A stretch of 64,000 bases of DNA from Allacma fusca (lineage: Eukaryota; Arthropoda; Collembola; Symphypleona; Sminthuridae), in NCBI GenBank assembly GCA_947179485.1, contig OX359247.1:44055131-44119130 (forward strand), written 5' to 3'. The notes beneath the pieces are model-generated. The model had not been told where the DNA came from. It worked only from the letters and a program-made list of their open reading frames with translations, and made no database searches. The stretch's first letter is position 1; each line of letters opens with the position of its first letter. Positions 12,236 to 21,720 of this stretch are shown one piece after another. The translations under genes were made by a program, and so were the position numbers.

Positions 12236-12785
12236 GAATATGCACTTGACTAAATCTTGATTATGCACTTGACCAAATCTTGAATACGCACTTGACTAAA
12301 TCTTGAATATGCACTTGACCCAATCTTGAATACGCACTTGACTAAATATTGAATATGCACTTGACTAAATATTGAATATGCACTTGACCCAATCTTGAAT
12401 ACGCACTTAACAAAATCTTGAGTTTACACTTGACCCAATCTTGAATATGCACTTAACAAAATCTTGAGTGTACACTTGATCCAATCTTGAAAATGCACTT
12501 GGCCCAATCTTGAATATGCACTTGACCCAATCTTGAATACGCACTTGACTAAATATTGAATATGCACTTGACCCAATCTTGAATACGCACTTAACAAAAT
12601 CTTGAGTGTACAATTGACCCAATCTTGAATATGCACTTAACAAAATCTTGAGTGTACACTTGATCCAATCTTGAAAATGCACTTGGCCCAATCTTGAATA
12701 TGCACTTAACAAAATCTTGAGTGTACACTTGACTAAATCTTGAATATGCACTTGACCCAATCTTGAAAATGCACTTGGCCCAATC
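12236..12785 (+). repeat. 23-bp satellite, left part of an array split by a LINE
   Basis: Monomers of 23 bp alternate between CTTGACCCAATCTTGAATATG-type and CTTAACAAAATCTTGAGTGTA-type variants, forming higher-order groups. The array stops abruptly at 12785, inside a monomer, where the LINE begins. The missing remainder of that monomer resumes at 17410. Open frames on the minus strand (12407-12799) read the array as a QDWVKC/FKIGSSA-like peptide and are not genes. Confidence 0.93.
12772..12785 (+). repeat. Target-site duplication, left copy
   Basis: CACTTGGCCCAATC directly precedes the first base of the LINE. The same 14 bases recur at 17396-17409, directly after the LINE tail. The outermost C could belong to the tail, so the duplication is 13-14 bp. 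Confidence 0.85.
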
Positions 12786-13227
12786 GGAGGCAATTTCAAA
12801 TCTAAACAAGTGTGACCTTAGTAAATATCCACTCCGATCTTTTTGTAAAATTTACACCTCCAACGTATTTCTGTGATCACGAGAGTTAACTCCCGGGTGA
12901 CCTGGGAATAAGCTACATCTGTATCCAATCGAAATTTTACCGATACTACTATTTTTGGTGCTGAAAATCACAAGTTTACGTCCCTACTACCAAACTCCCG
13001 TCAAGAGCCGGCAATCTCCATAGCCAAGGATTCCTCTTTCTAGACCTCAACTCACAATCAGCCGATTGTGCACCCAGTACAGATAAGAGAAAGCTTTTTA
13101 GTATACGACTTTGGCCGGCAACCACAGACAATATTTGTTTTTCTTTTTGCCCAAAGATACTAGCACCAAATTTATATTCTGATTTACAGATATCCATCGG
13201 TTGGCAACACACTGGAAAGCACTATAA
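12786..13227 (+). promoter_or_regulatory. LINE 5' UTR, presumed internal promoter
   Basis: This 442-bp leader starts GGAGGCAATTTC right after the target duplication. LINEs of this kind must carry a promoter downstream of their own start site, so the leader is the expected location. I see no specific element I can name. A 78-codon minus-strand frame (12976-13212) lies here without a recognisable product. Confidence 0.5.
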
Positions 13228-13980
13228 ATGCCCAAGAGATCACATCTGAACAAAGCCCGTTTCCATCACAATCAATCAAGTCTCTCCTCAGAATCGGACT
13301 CTCCCCCCGCTAAAATTGCAATGTTAGAAGCCAATGTCACTCAGTTGAGCATGGAGGAAAAGGTAAACTTAATCTTATCAAAGATGGCCACAAGTGATCA
13401 AGCACAAAAAATAGAACAAAAGATGGAGAAGATGGACAAAACCTTAAGTGAACTGCGAGCTGACCTGAATTTTGTTCACAACACTTCTGAAGCTAACCGA
13501 GAAAAAATTGAAATCCTGACATCCAAAACTGATGACATGCAAGACAGCTTAAGAATGAGGAACATTATCCTGCACGGAATTCCCATATGCCAAGACGAAA
13601 CCCACGAGAAGCTACTGAGTGCAGTTAAACCCGTTTTTGATACACTAACAGTTAGCACTGACATAATTACTGATCTCTTCCGTATTGGCAAACCTCTCAA
13701 TCCGAAACGCCCAATTCTCATGGTTCTCAGACATGAATATTTCCGAGGTCAATTCTTTAAGAATATAAGGAACCTTAAAGACACGCCATACTCCATATCA
13801 GATGATCTCTGCCCAGCCAGTAAACTAAAGAGATCAAAGTACCTCAAATTCCGAAAACTGGAAAGAGAAGCCGGAAATAACGCTAAACTCGTTCGTGAAG
13901 GTTTGATAGTGAATGATGTGCTTCATATTATAAACTCCGAGGGAAACCTAATCAGAGCCCCTGTTATCTCGGCCTCCTGA
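13228..13980 (+). CDS. LINE ORF1 protein (coiled coil + RRM-like RNA chaperone)
   Basis: The 250-residue product is expected to bind the element's RNA and form the retrotransposition particle. Residues 1-30 are basic and Ser-rich. Residues of about 30-105 form a heptad-rich helical region (for example KIEQKMEKMDKTLSELRADL), probably a trimerising coiled coil. NIILHGIP at about residue 111 looks like the first strand of an RRM. RPILMVL near residue 166 and the KLKRSKYLKFRKLEREA helix near 203 resemble the RRM and C-terminal domain of L1-type ORF1 proteins. No CCHC zinc knuckle is present. It ends in TGA, and ORF2 follows in the same frame. The ATG at 13228 opens the frame and the frame is unbroken. 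Confidence 0.88.
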   Translation: MPKRSHLNKARFHHNQSSLSSESDSPPAKIAMLEANVTQLSMEEKVNLILSKMATSDQAQKIEQKMEKMDKTLSELRADLNFVHNTSEANREKIEILTSKTDDMQDSLRMRNIILHGIPICQDETHEKLLSAVKPVFDTLTVSTDIITDLFRIGKPLNPKRPILMVLRHEYFRGQFFKNIRNLKDTPYSISDDLCPASKLKRSKYLKFRKLEREAGNNAKLVREGLIVNDVLHIINSEGNLIRAPVISAS

Positions 13981-14202
13981 AGAACCCGCGCTCCTTCTCC
14001 AATCCAACTATTACCCTCTGATCCTTACAGTATACTTTTCTGGAATGTGCATGGAATAAAAAATAAAACTACGGACTTCTTTAGTGACATTAAAAATGTG
14101 AATCCAACTAAACCACTCAAAATTTTATTCTGGAATGTTCATGGGATAGCCAATAAAACAATAGATTTCTTCAGTGATATTAAAGATATATCACCTAAAA
14201 TT
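13978..14202 (+). other. ORF1/ORF2 junction: in-frame TGA and no ATG before the endonuclease
   Basis: ORF1's TGA (13978-13980) and ORF2 are in the same frame. The distance from the stop to the TGG codon at 14041 is 63 bases, and no stop intervenes. The first in-frame ATG is at 14203, after the conserved LFWNVHG endonuclease start. Translation of a complete ORF2 therefore needs TGA readthrough, re-initiation at a non-AUG codon such as the GTG at 14047, or repair of a mutation in this copy. Confidence 0.75.
14029..14190 (+). repeat. 90-bp diverged duplication at the start of the endonuclease domain
   Basis: The coding phrase ILFWNVHGI.NKT.DFFSDIK occurs twice, with TGG codons at 14041 and 14131, exactly 30 codons apart. 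The copies differ mostly at third codon positions (for example GTG/GTT, GGA/GGG, GAC/GAT), with only a few residue changes. The second copy leads into the real endonuclease, and the first extends its N-terminus. Confidence 0.85.
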
Positions 14203-17200
14203 ATGTGCTTCTGTGAAACCTGGTCTACGGTTCCAATTAACTATTTTGATAATACACACACAACTTTTGTAGTTAACGCCACAAAAGATGCGTCGCACGG
14301 CAGACATAAAGGTGGACTTTTTGCAGCAATACACAACGCCATTAAATTCGAACTATACTTTAAAAATAATTGGCTAATTATACTCACATTTAAAAAACTT
14401 GATGAAATTAAAAATCTTGCAGTTTTGTTCTGCTACATCAACCCAATATCTGAGAAAGGTCAATTCAGTGAGATGTTTACACATATTGAAAAACTTGAAC
14501 TGCTATCTTACAACATCATACTGATGGGAGATTTCAACTCAAGAGTAGGCAGTCTCCAAACCTTGGGTTCTCAAACACATAGGCACTCGGAAGACCAAAC
14601 AGTAAACCCTTTTGGCCAAAAATTACTTAATCTTGCTACATCCTACAATCTTGTTCTCATTAATGGTATTAGTGGTCTTGAATCTTCCTCAAAATATACA
14701 TTCGTCAGTAAAACTGGTAAAAGTACCATTGATTTATGTTTTGCGTCAACCTCCCTTGTTCAATATTTCGAAAAATTCAATATCAGTGACTCTTTTCACT
14801 CCGATCATATGCCTATAACTTTGTCAATTCGTAGCCATGCTAGTAGCAGTGAGATTGGTAAAAGAATAAAATGGTCAGATGAAAAAGCAGATACTTTCAG
14901 TTCAGAAATCAAACTAAACCTTTTATTTTCGGATAAATCCTCTATTTATGAGATGGATGATTTACTCTCTAAAACTATCAACAACGCACTTGTGAAATGT
15001 GATATGATTAAACAACCTTGCAAATATATTAAACCTGCGAAATGGTTTGACTCTACATGCCTCTCTCTGAAAAGAGAGCTAAAGAGGAAATTAAGAAGAC
15101 TTAGGGCAACCAAACTAACTCAAGATGTTAATGATTACTTTATTGCCAAAAAACAGTATAAGCATAAGTTAAAAAATAGCCGTAAAAATTATCTAGACAA
15201 CATGGTGTCTAAAATTATTAACACCAGAACGAGCTGTGACTTCTGGAAAGCGATTCGTGAACTCCGTCCTTACATACCTAAAGTTACCTGCCCTATTGAT
15301 AAGCAAACATGGACTGTCTATTATGAGAAAATGTTTCAATCCAAAATCAATTGTCCGGTCACCGCTTGCATAATGGGCAACGATAATATTGACGGCGAAC
15401 TCGACCAACCCTTCAGTCTATCTGAAATCACGAAGGCTGTGAACCATCTGAAGAAAAATAAAGCCCCTGGAGCCGATGCTTTTGTTAATGAAATTTGGAA
15501 ATCCTTCACTGTGGCCAGCCTTGAACAACTGCGGACTTTGTTTGACAAAATGTATTTCTCTGGAGAGATTCCCCCTGAATGGGCTCAAGTTACCATAGCA
15601 CCACTTTTCAAAAAAGGAGATTGTGATAACCCCAAAAATTATAGGCCCATTTCACTGGTCATGACTAAACTGAAATTGTTTACCACTATACTTAACTATA
15701 GGCTGCTCAAGTGGAATGAGAAAACAAATTTCATAACGGACTTGCAGGCTGCATATCAGCCAACCATGGGATGTCTTAATCACATATTTCTACTACAATC
15801 TTTGATTCATAAACAGTTGAGACTCAATTCCAAATTATTCTGCTTTTTCGTTGACCTATCGGGTGCATTTGATTGTGTAACCCATAATCTACTTTGGACC
15901 AAAATGGCCTCCGCCGGAATAAGTTCAAAGTTTATAAAATGTGTCAGGGCAATATATGGTCAAGCTAAAGCACGCATTAAGACAGAGGATGGCCTTACTG
16001 AACCGCTCAAAATTAATATTGGTGTTCTACAGGGGGAGAGTCTCTCCCCAACTCTATTTAATATCTTCATTAATGGAATCATCGCATCACTTGACAGTTC
16101 CTTTACAAGTCCAATTAAGATCGGGGAAAGGCATGTGCATGCCCTTCTGTATGCCGACGACGTTGTAATCCTCGCCCTCTCCGCCGAAAGCCTTCAGAGA
16201 AAAATTGACGTTGTTAAAAAATTCTTTGCTCAAAATAAATTAACTCTCAATTCGGTTAAATCCCAAATCGTAGTTTTTCAAAGGCCAGGTGGTAAACCCA
16301 AGAAACACACATTTTTCTGGGGAAAGAGCAAACTCGAGTGCGTTAATGAATATAAATATTTGGGTGTCCTATTTTCTCAATCAGGCTCCCCTAATCGAAC
16401 ACTGATTGACTTTCTAAGCAGAGGTAAAGCAGCAATCGGAGCCCTATGGCCGCTATTAGTAAAAGCCAAACTTCCACTAAGCACAGCTCATTTCTCACTT
16501 TTCAACTCAATGGTTCGTTCCGTGGTGACCTATGGCGCCGAAATCTGGGGACTGCGTCACCTGGAAGAAATTGACAACCTCCAAAACTTTTTTGTGAAAA
16601 AGCTTCTAAAGCTCCCAGTAAACACCCCTGGGTTCTTTCTTAACCTAGATTTCAAACTTAAAAGAATAAGTGTGGATATCATACGGCGATCATTAAGATT
16701 ATGGACTAAATGTCTTCAGAAAAATACCAGCAATTTGCTTCTCTGCTGTTACAAGGACATGTGGGAAGAACAAACGGACCTTCAAAATTTCAACTGGAGC
16801 TCACTGCTCTATTTCAGAATCAAGGATTTTCTGCCTAAAGGTTTATGGAACTGCAAATCACCGGACGAAATACGCGCTGCTATACCTAAGATAGTTAGCA
16901 AGTATCAACAATCATTAGTAGTTCAAGATGTAGCCAAAATGATGGCATCGACTCATTTCCCCTTATACAAACGAATCAAAACCCACGACTATGCAGAAGA
17001 GTATACAAAAACCCCTACCCCGTTAAGAATCGCAGGAATCTTAGCCCGAATCAGAATGGGGTCAATATTTATTCATTTCAACGAGATCACTCTACGCCGG
17101 GACAAATGTATTTTCTGTTCACAGTTTAGCAGCACTTGGAGTCATCTCTTCCTTGAATGCCACTTGCTCTCCAACTATAGACCAGCAAGCCTATCCAATA

Positions 17201-17319
17201 TCAATCCTTCGCATCATCCCTTCATTGAAACTTTCTGGGAAAGCTTAATTAAAAATACTAATAAGGATTTTGCCACACTAATCTATCGTTTTCTTGAGGA
17301 AATTTCAAAAAGAATGTAA
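14047..17319 (+). CDS. LINE ORF2 polyprotein: AP endonuclease + reverse transcriptase
   Basis: This enzyme nicks target DNA and copies the element RNA at the nick. Numbering runs from the GTG at 14047, which is an arbitrary start. The APE-type endonuclease spans about residues 24-265. It shows LFWNVHG (Asn30), the acidic CFCETW (Glu57), MGDFN (Asp162, Asn164) and the terminal SDHMPI (Asp253, His254). The reverse transcriptase follows, with KAPGADAF, LFKKGDCDNPKNYRPISL, FVDLSGAFD (catalytic Asp603), GVLQGESLSP and LLYADD (Asp704, Asp705). The C-terminal part ends with CX2CX8HX4C (Cys1021 to Cys1038), common in LINE proteins. No RNase H domain is seen. All catalytic residues are present, so the enzyme looks functional apart from the unusual start. 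Confidence 0.95.
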   Translation: MHGIKNKTTDFFSDIKNVNPTKPLKILFWNVHGIANKTIDFFSDIKDISPKIMCFCETWSTVPINYFDNTHTTFVVNATKDASHGRHKGGLFAAIHNAIKFELYFKNNWLIILTFKKLDEIKNLAVLFCYINPISEKGQFSEMFTHIEKLELLSYNIILMGDFNSRVGSLQTLGSQTHRHSEDQTVNPFGQKLLNLATSYNLVLINGISGLESSSKYTFVSKTGKSTIDLCFASTSLVQYFEKFNISDSFHSDHMPITLSIRSHASSSEIGKRIKWSDEKADTFSSEIKLNLLFSDKSSIYEMDDLLSKTINNALVKCDMIKQPCKYIKPAKWFDSTCLSLKRELKRKLRRLRATKLTQDVNDYFIAKKQYKHKLKNSRKNYLDNMVSKIINTRTSCDFWKAIRELRPYIPKVTCPIDKQTWTVYYEKMFQSKINCPVTACIMGNDNIDGELDQPFSLSEITKAVNHLKKNKAPGADAFVNEIWKSFTVASLEQLRTLFDKMYFSGEIPPEWAQVTIAPLFKKGDCDNPKNYRPISLVMTKLKLFTTILNYRLLKWNEKTNFITDLQAAYQPTMGCLNHIFLLQSLIHKQLRLNSKLFCFFVDLSGAFDCVTHNLLWTKMASAGISSKFIKCVRAIYGQAKARIKTEDGLTEPLKINIGVLQGESLSPTLFNIFINGIIASLDSSFTSPIKIGERHVHALLYADDVVILALSAESLQRKIDVVKKFFAQNKLTLNSVKSQIVVFQRPGGKPKKHTFFWGKSKLECVNEYKYLGVLFSQSGSPNRTLIDFLSRGKAAIGALWPLLVKAKLPLSTAHFSLFNSMVRSVVTYGAEIWGLRHLEEIDNLQNFFVKKLLKLPVNTPGFFLNLDFKLKRISVDIIRRSLRLWTKCLQKNTSNLLLCCYKDMWEEQTDLQNFNWSSLLYFRIKDFLPKGLWNCKSPDEIRAAIPKIVSKYQQSLVVQDVAKMMASTHFPLYKRIKTHDYAEEYTKTPTPLRIAGILARIRMGSIFIHFNEITLRRDKCIFCSQFSSTWSHLFLECHLLSNYRPASLSNINPSHHPFIETFWESLIKNTNKDFATLIYRFLEEISKRM

Positions 17320-17395
17320 ACAATCACACTTGTACTTATACATATTGAAGGAGCGGTAGCTCAAATCAATAAAAATATACATACATACATACATA
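17320..17395 (+). other. LINE 3' UTR and (ATAC)n tail
   Basis: After the TAA stop comes a 76-bp 3' end including GGAGCGGTAGCTCAAATC, a near-AATAAA (AATCAATAAAAAT) and five or so ATAC units. A short microsatellite tail instead of poly-A is known in several LINE clades. The very short UTR should hold whatever RNA feature the reverse transcriptase recognises. Confidence 0.75.
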
Positions 17396-17935
17396 CACTT
17401 GGCCCAATCTTGAATATGCACTTAACAAAATCTTGAGTGTACACTTGACTAAATCTTGAATATGCACTTGACCCAATCTTGAATACGCACTTGACTAAAT
17501 ATTGAATATGCACTTGACCCAATCTTGAATATGCACTTGACCCAATCTTGAATACGCACTTAACAAAATCTTGAGTTTACACTTGACCCAATCTTGAATA
17601 TGCACTTAACAAAATCTTGAGTGTACACTTGATCCAATCTTGAAAATGCACTTGGCCCAATCTTGAATATGCACTTAACAAAATCTTGAGTGTACACTTG
17701 ACCCAATCTTGAATATGCACTTAACAAAATCTTGAGTGTACACTTGATCCAATCTTGAAAATGCACTTGGCCCAATCTTGAATATGCACTTGACCAAATC
17801 TTGAGTGTACACTTGGCCCAATCTTGAATATGCACTTGACCAAATCTTGAGTGTACACTTGGCCCAATCTTGAATATGCACTTGACCAAATCTTGAGTGT
17901 ACACTTGACCCAAACTTGAGCATGCACTTGACCTT
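17396..17935 (+). repeat. 23-bp satellite, right part of the split array
   Basis: This continues the array of 12236-12785, with the same CTTGACCCAATCTTGAATATG and CTTAACAAAATCTTGAGTGTA variants. It starts with the second copy of the target-site duplication (17396-17409). Joining 12785 to 17410 restores an unbroken 23-bp period. Frames at 17560-18003 on the minus strand are repeat artefacts. Confidence 0.93.
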
Positions 17936-18754
17936 ACACTATTACGTAATCCAAACTTTATTTGAAGATTGTCTGCTATGTAAGAGGAACTTGGCAAGAG
18001 CACTTCTCAGTCTCAACGCATTCATTCCTTTACATGATTAGGCTTTTGGAATACTAAATAGGTTTCGCAACGGAGCCTTTTTAAGAGCCTCTTCCCCAGC
18101 CTATTTATTTGCTTTCACTTGTGTGTCAGTATCTGAGAGAATTGTAGCCTTTGTGCGGGCGTTCGTGCAACATCTCTCAAAAGTTTTAAGGATGTTTCTA
18201 TGCCTCTCAACTTTTTACATTCAAAAAGTAAACTTTGCTTGACTGGTTCTTTGCATAATTTATTTTCCCTCTGTTGGCACAGCAACTCCAGGAAAATTAT
18301 GAGCTAAAATTCAAAATCTATTCCTGTCACGCATCATATAAGAGAGTATGTTCCAAGTCCTACTGAAGCATCTACTCTGTACTTTTCACTCCTCAATAAT
18401 CCAATCACAATTAACTGACGCTGCAAAATTCTTTAAAATCTAATTATTTTAATTTGTAACACGGTCACATCCTAATAACCTTTGACCTTAATATTCATCA
18501 GCAGTAGCATGAACTTTTAATGAAATTAAATTACATATGTAAACGTGTTTCTCTCACCCTCAACTGATGGCGAGTATTAAGGTCTTGTGCTTGACCTATA
18601 TAGATCACTGATGTTGACCTTACCCCATCTTTGATTCTACGGAGTTTGAATTTTATTTTGGTTTTAATATTCCAAGATTTCTACTTTACTACTTCAAAAT
18701 TATATGTACTCTTTATATTGACCCTATAATATGTAAAATTGACATGCTGACATT
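17936..18754. other. Unannotated DNA
   Basis: Mostly unique AT-rich sequence with scattered TGACCTT phrases increasing towards the next array. No gene, RNA or mobile element is seen. Confidence 0.45.
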
Positions 18755-19190
18755 CAAAAATGGTTAAATGACCTTGGAACTTGGAAAACTAATACTGTGA
18801 CCTCAATGTTTGACCTATTGGCTTTAAACTTGACCAGATTGCAAATTGTTTCTGTGACCTTAATATTCGACCTATTGACTTTGAAACTTGACCTGATTGC
18901 AAATTGATTCTGTGACCTTAATATTTGACCTACTGATTTTGAAACTTGACCTAAATACAAATTGATTATGTGACCTTCATAGTTGACCTTTTGAATTTGA
19001 AATTTGACCTAAATACAAATTGATTATGTGAACTTAATAGTTGACCTTTTGACTTTGAAACTTGACCGGATTACAAATTGATACTGTGACCTTAAAACTT
19101 GACCTACTAATTTTGGAACTGGACCTATTGACCTTGAAAATTGAACTTCAGACTTACAATTGACCTTTTGACCACAAGTTTCGACCCTAA
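18755..19190 (+). repeat. 58-bp TTGACC minisatellite
   Basis: The phrase TGTGACCTTAATATTTGACC recurs at 18853, 18911, 18969, 19027 and 19085, giving an exact 58-bp period. Each unit also carries TTTGAAACTTGACCT and an ACAAATTGATT segment. The edges are degenerate. Confidence 0.88.
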
Positions 19191-20925
19191 TTTGAACTCT
19201 CGTTTAATACAATGGCCAATGTGAGTTCAAATGCCGAGTAACTTGTACAAATCTAAAATAAGGCAGAGCTCCAGTATTAGTAAAAAAATAATGGCAGTTA
19301 AAATATATTATCGACCCTGTTGTGACATTTTACCTGGACCTGAATAGGCGGGAAAATAAAGAAAATAAAAGTAAAATGGGATGGAATGGAAAGGAGTAAT
19401 TTGAATTCCTTAACGGTTTCAAGGAAGGATCTTGTTGACAACGCTTCAACAGGTCTCCATTGAAAGGATGAGGAAGTTGAAAAAAATCTGCTCATTTTGG
19501 AGGGCAATGTTAGAAGAATTGTTTTTCGCAACCTCTCGTAGAAAGCAATCACTTGAGAACAAAAGCTCTGGATGGAAATCCAGAGGGTGGAAATAAAAGT
19601 TATGCTACGAAGTCTCTCTCGTAATGCTGTTCTACCCTATGCATTTGTGTACATATGCCTATTACGTACGATGTTAGGAAAATGAGGAGCTGACAGATTA
19701 AATTGATTCAATAGAAACTCTTCACGTGATGACAGGGTATATGTAAAACAAGGCATTTAAAATCAAACTAGTTTCCATATCGATCGTATCAGCGTCTAAC
19801 TTTCTAGATCGAATCAGCTTCTCCACTCGATCGGCAAGTAACCGAGGTTAGATCAAGTTCCGGTGGTAGTTCGCATTTTTCAAGTCAAGTCAAGTCAAAT
19901 TTGTTTTACGAATATTTTGGGGGATTATTTATTTTTGACTTGGTGTAGCATTACCTGTGGAAGCAATTTCAAAATTCAAGTTGGTTTTTTTCAATCTTGG
20001 GGGGCAAAATTCAAGTTGAAGTGAGAGTCAGTTTCTAAGGTTTTCAAGCTGAAGTGTAGTTCAAATAAGACTGTTTTCAAGTTCAAGTGTAATTTAAATT
20101 GAAGTAGCAAGTAAATTCAAGTGCGATGGTAATTTAAGCAAGATTTAGTTGTTCAAGATTCAGTTCAAAATTTGAAGTGAAGTTTGGAGGAGGATAATAC
20201 TACAGTCGTGATAGAGCCCTATTTGAATGTTAAATTTTATGGGTCAAATGGGTGGTGAATGCGAATAAAAAAGCGAGGAAAAAGAATTGGGTGGGATGTA
20301 ATGTTTTACCTGTGTGAACCTTGAGTTTGAATCGACCCATAATCCCGTCTTTATTCTACGGAGGAATTTGTTGTTGACAGACACTTTTCCTTGAAAACCC
20401 TCCATGCACAAGCACTACATACATACACTGAACAATAAAGAAAACTCAATTCTCAGATCAATATTTTATGATGAAAAAAGCTTTCAAAAATAAATAGAAA
20501 ATTTCCCATGGATTTGCGTCCTTACTCAAACACATTACTTTGACTCCCATTCTTTTCCTTTCGCGTCCTTTCATTCCACTGTCCAAATGTCAATAGCACA
20601 TGTGCTTTCAAAATATCTCCATTCAAACAAAGGACGCAAAGCCAGACGAACACATTACAATTTTACATCCAACTCAAGTATGGGAATTTATTGAGCCAAT
20701 GATCCTTTGTGCCGATAGTCAGCAATACTTTAATTTTTTTCAGACCTATATCTGTCAACTTCCTTTTCCACTTACAACTTACATCAAATTAATGCATTAA
20801 TTCCCAAAAAGAACATCAATAATTGATTATTGCACTACTCAAAATAACTCCACAATTCTAGGGCTTTATAAGGGTTGCTGATTTTCAAATCCACATATAA
20901 ATTTGCTCGAAATTTAATTTCTTCT
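19191..20925. other. Unannotated DNA with a reverse-oriented TTGAACTT fringe
   Basis: No supportable gene is seen. The part 19870-20190 is a loose mosaic of TTCAAGTTCAAGT phrases, the opposite orientation to neighbouring arrays. The frame at 19298-19552 on the minus strand has no recognisable domain. Confidence 0.4.
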
Positions 20926-21720
20926 GTACTTGACCTCTTGCATCTGACCTCTTGTATTTTATCTCTTCAACTTGACCTCTTGTAGTTTATGTGTCGTACT
21001 TGACCTCTTGCACTTGACCTACATTACATTTAAAACAATATTGGACTGAACTTCGCCTTGGTTTTCATTTAATTTGAAACTGACCTGAACTTGACCTAGA
21101 TTTTATAACATATATATCTTGGCCGATGTTTCATAGAATCTTGACCCATGTTCTAGTAATTTTGACCCATGTTCTACTTAATCTTGGCCCACATTCTACT
21201 GAATACTGACCCATGTTTGACCTAAACTTGACCCATGTTTGACCTAATCTTGACCCATGTTCTACTTAATCTTGGCCCACATTCTACTGAATACTGACCC
21301 ATGTTCTACTTAATCTTGGCCCACATTCTACTGAATACTGACCCATGTTTGACCTAAACTTGACCCATGTTTGACCTAATCTTGACCCATGTTTGACCTA
21401 ATCTTGACCCATGTTTGACGTAATCTTGACCCATGTTTGACTTAAACCTGGCCCATGTTTGACCTAAACCTGGCCCATGTTTGACCTAAACTTGACCCAT
21501 GTTTGACCTAAACTTGGCCCATGTTTGACCTAAACTTGACCCATGTTTTACCTAATCTTGACCTATGTTCTACTAAATCCTGGCCCATGTTCGACCTAAT
21601 AATGACCCACATTCGACCTAATCCTGACCCACATTCGACTTAAAACTTGACCCTTACTTACCTCAAGCTAGCCTCAAGTTTCACTTAAAACACTTTCGGT
21701 CACTTTGACCTGACGTTGAC
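20926..21720 (+). repeat. 22-bp CTTGACCCATGTTTGACCTAA minisatellite
   Basis: From about 21120 to 21650 a unit near 22 bp, CTTGACCCATGTTTGACCTA, repeats some twenty times. Variants include CTTGGCCCACATTCTACTGA. Before it, 20930-21020 carries a shorter ACTTGACCTCTTG repeat. Confidence 0.9.

Larger units (their letters stand above)
12786..17395 (+). mobile_element. Full-length LINE (non-LTR retrotransposon), two ORFs
   Basis: A 4610-bp element has a 5' leader of about 440 bp, ORF1, ORF2, a short 3' UTR and a tail of tandem ATAC units rather than poly-A. It is bounded by a 13-14 bp target-site duplication and sits in a 23-bp satellite. Both long frames are intact apart from the stop that separates them. 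The EN-RT layout, an ORF1 with coiled coil and RRM-like region, a C-terminal CCHC motif and no visible RNase H resemble Jockey/CR1/L2-type LINEs. I cannot assign the clade without a tree. The preserved termini and clean flanks suggest a recent insertion. Confidence 0.93.

Noticed and set aside
12407-12809. Minus-strand frames of up to 130 codons beside the LINE
   Set aside because: They are translations of the 23-bp satellite. The matching frames at 17560-18003 have the same cause.
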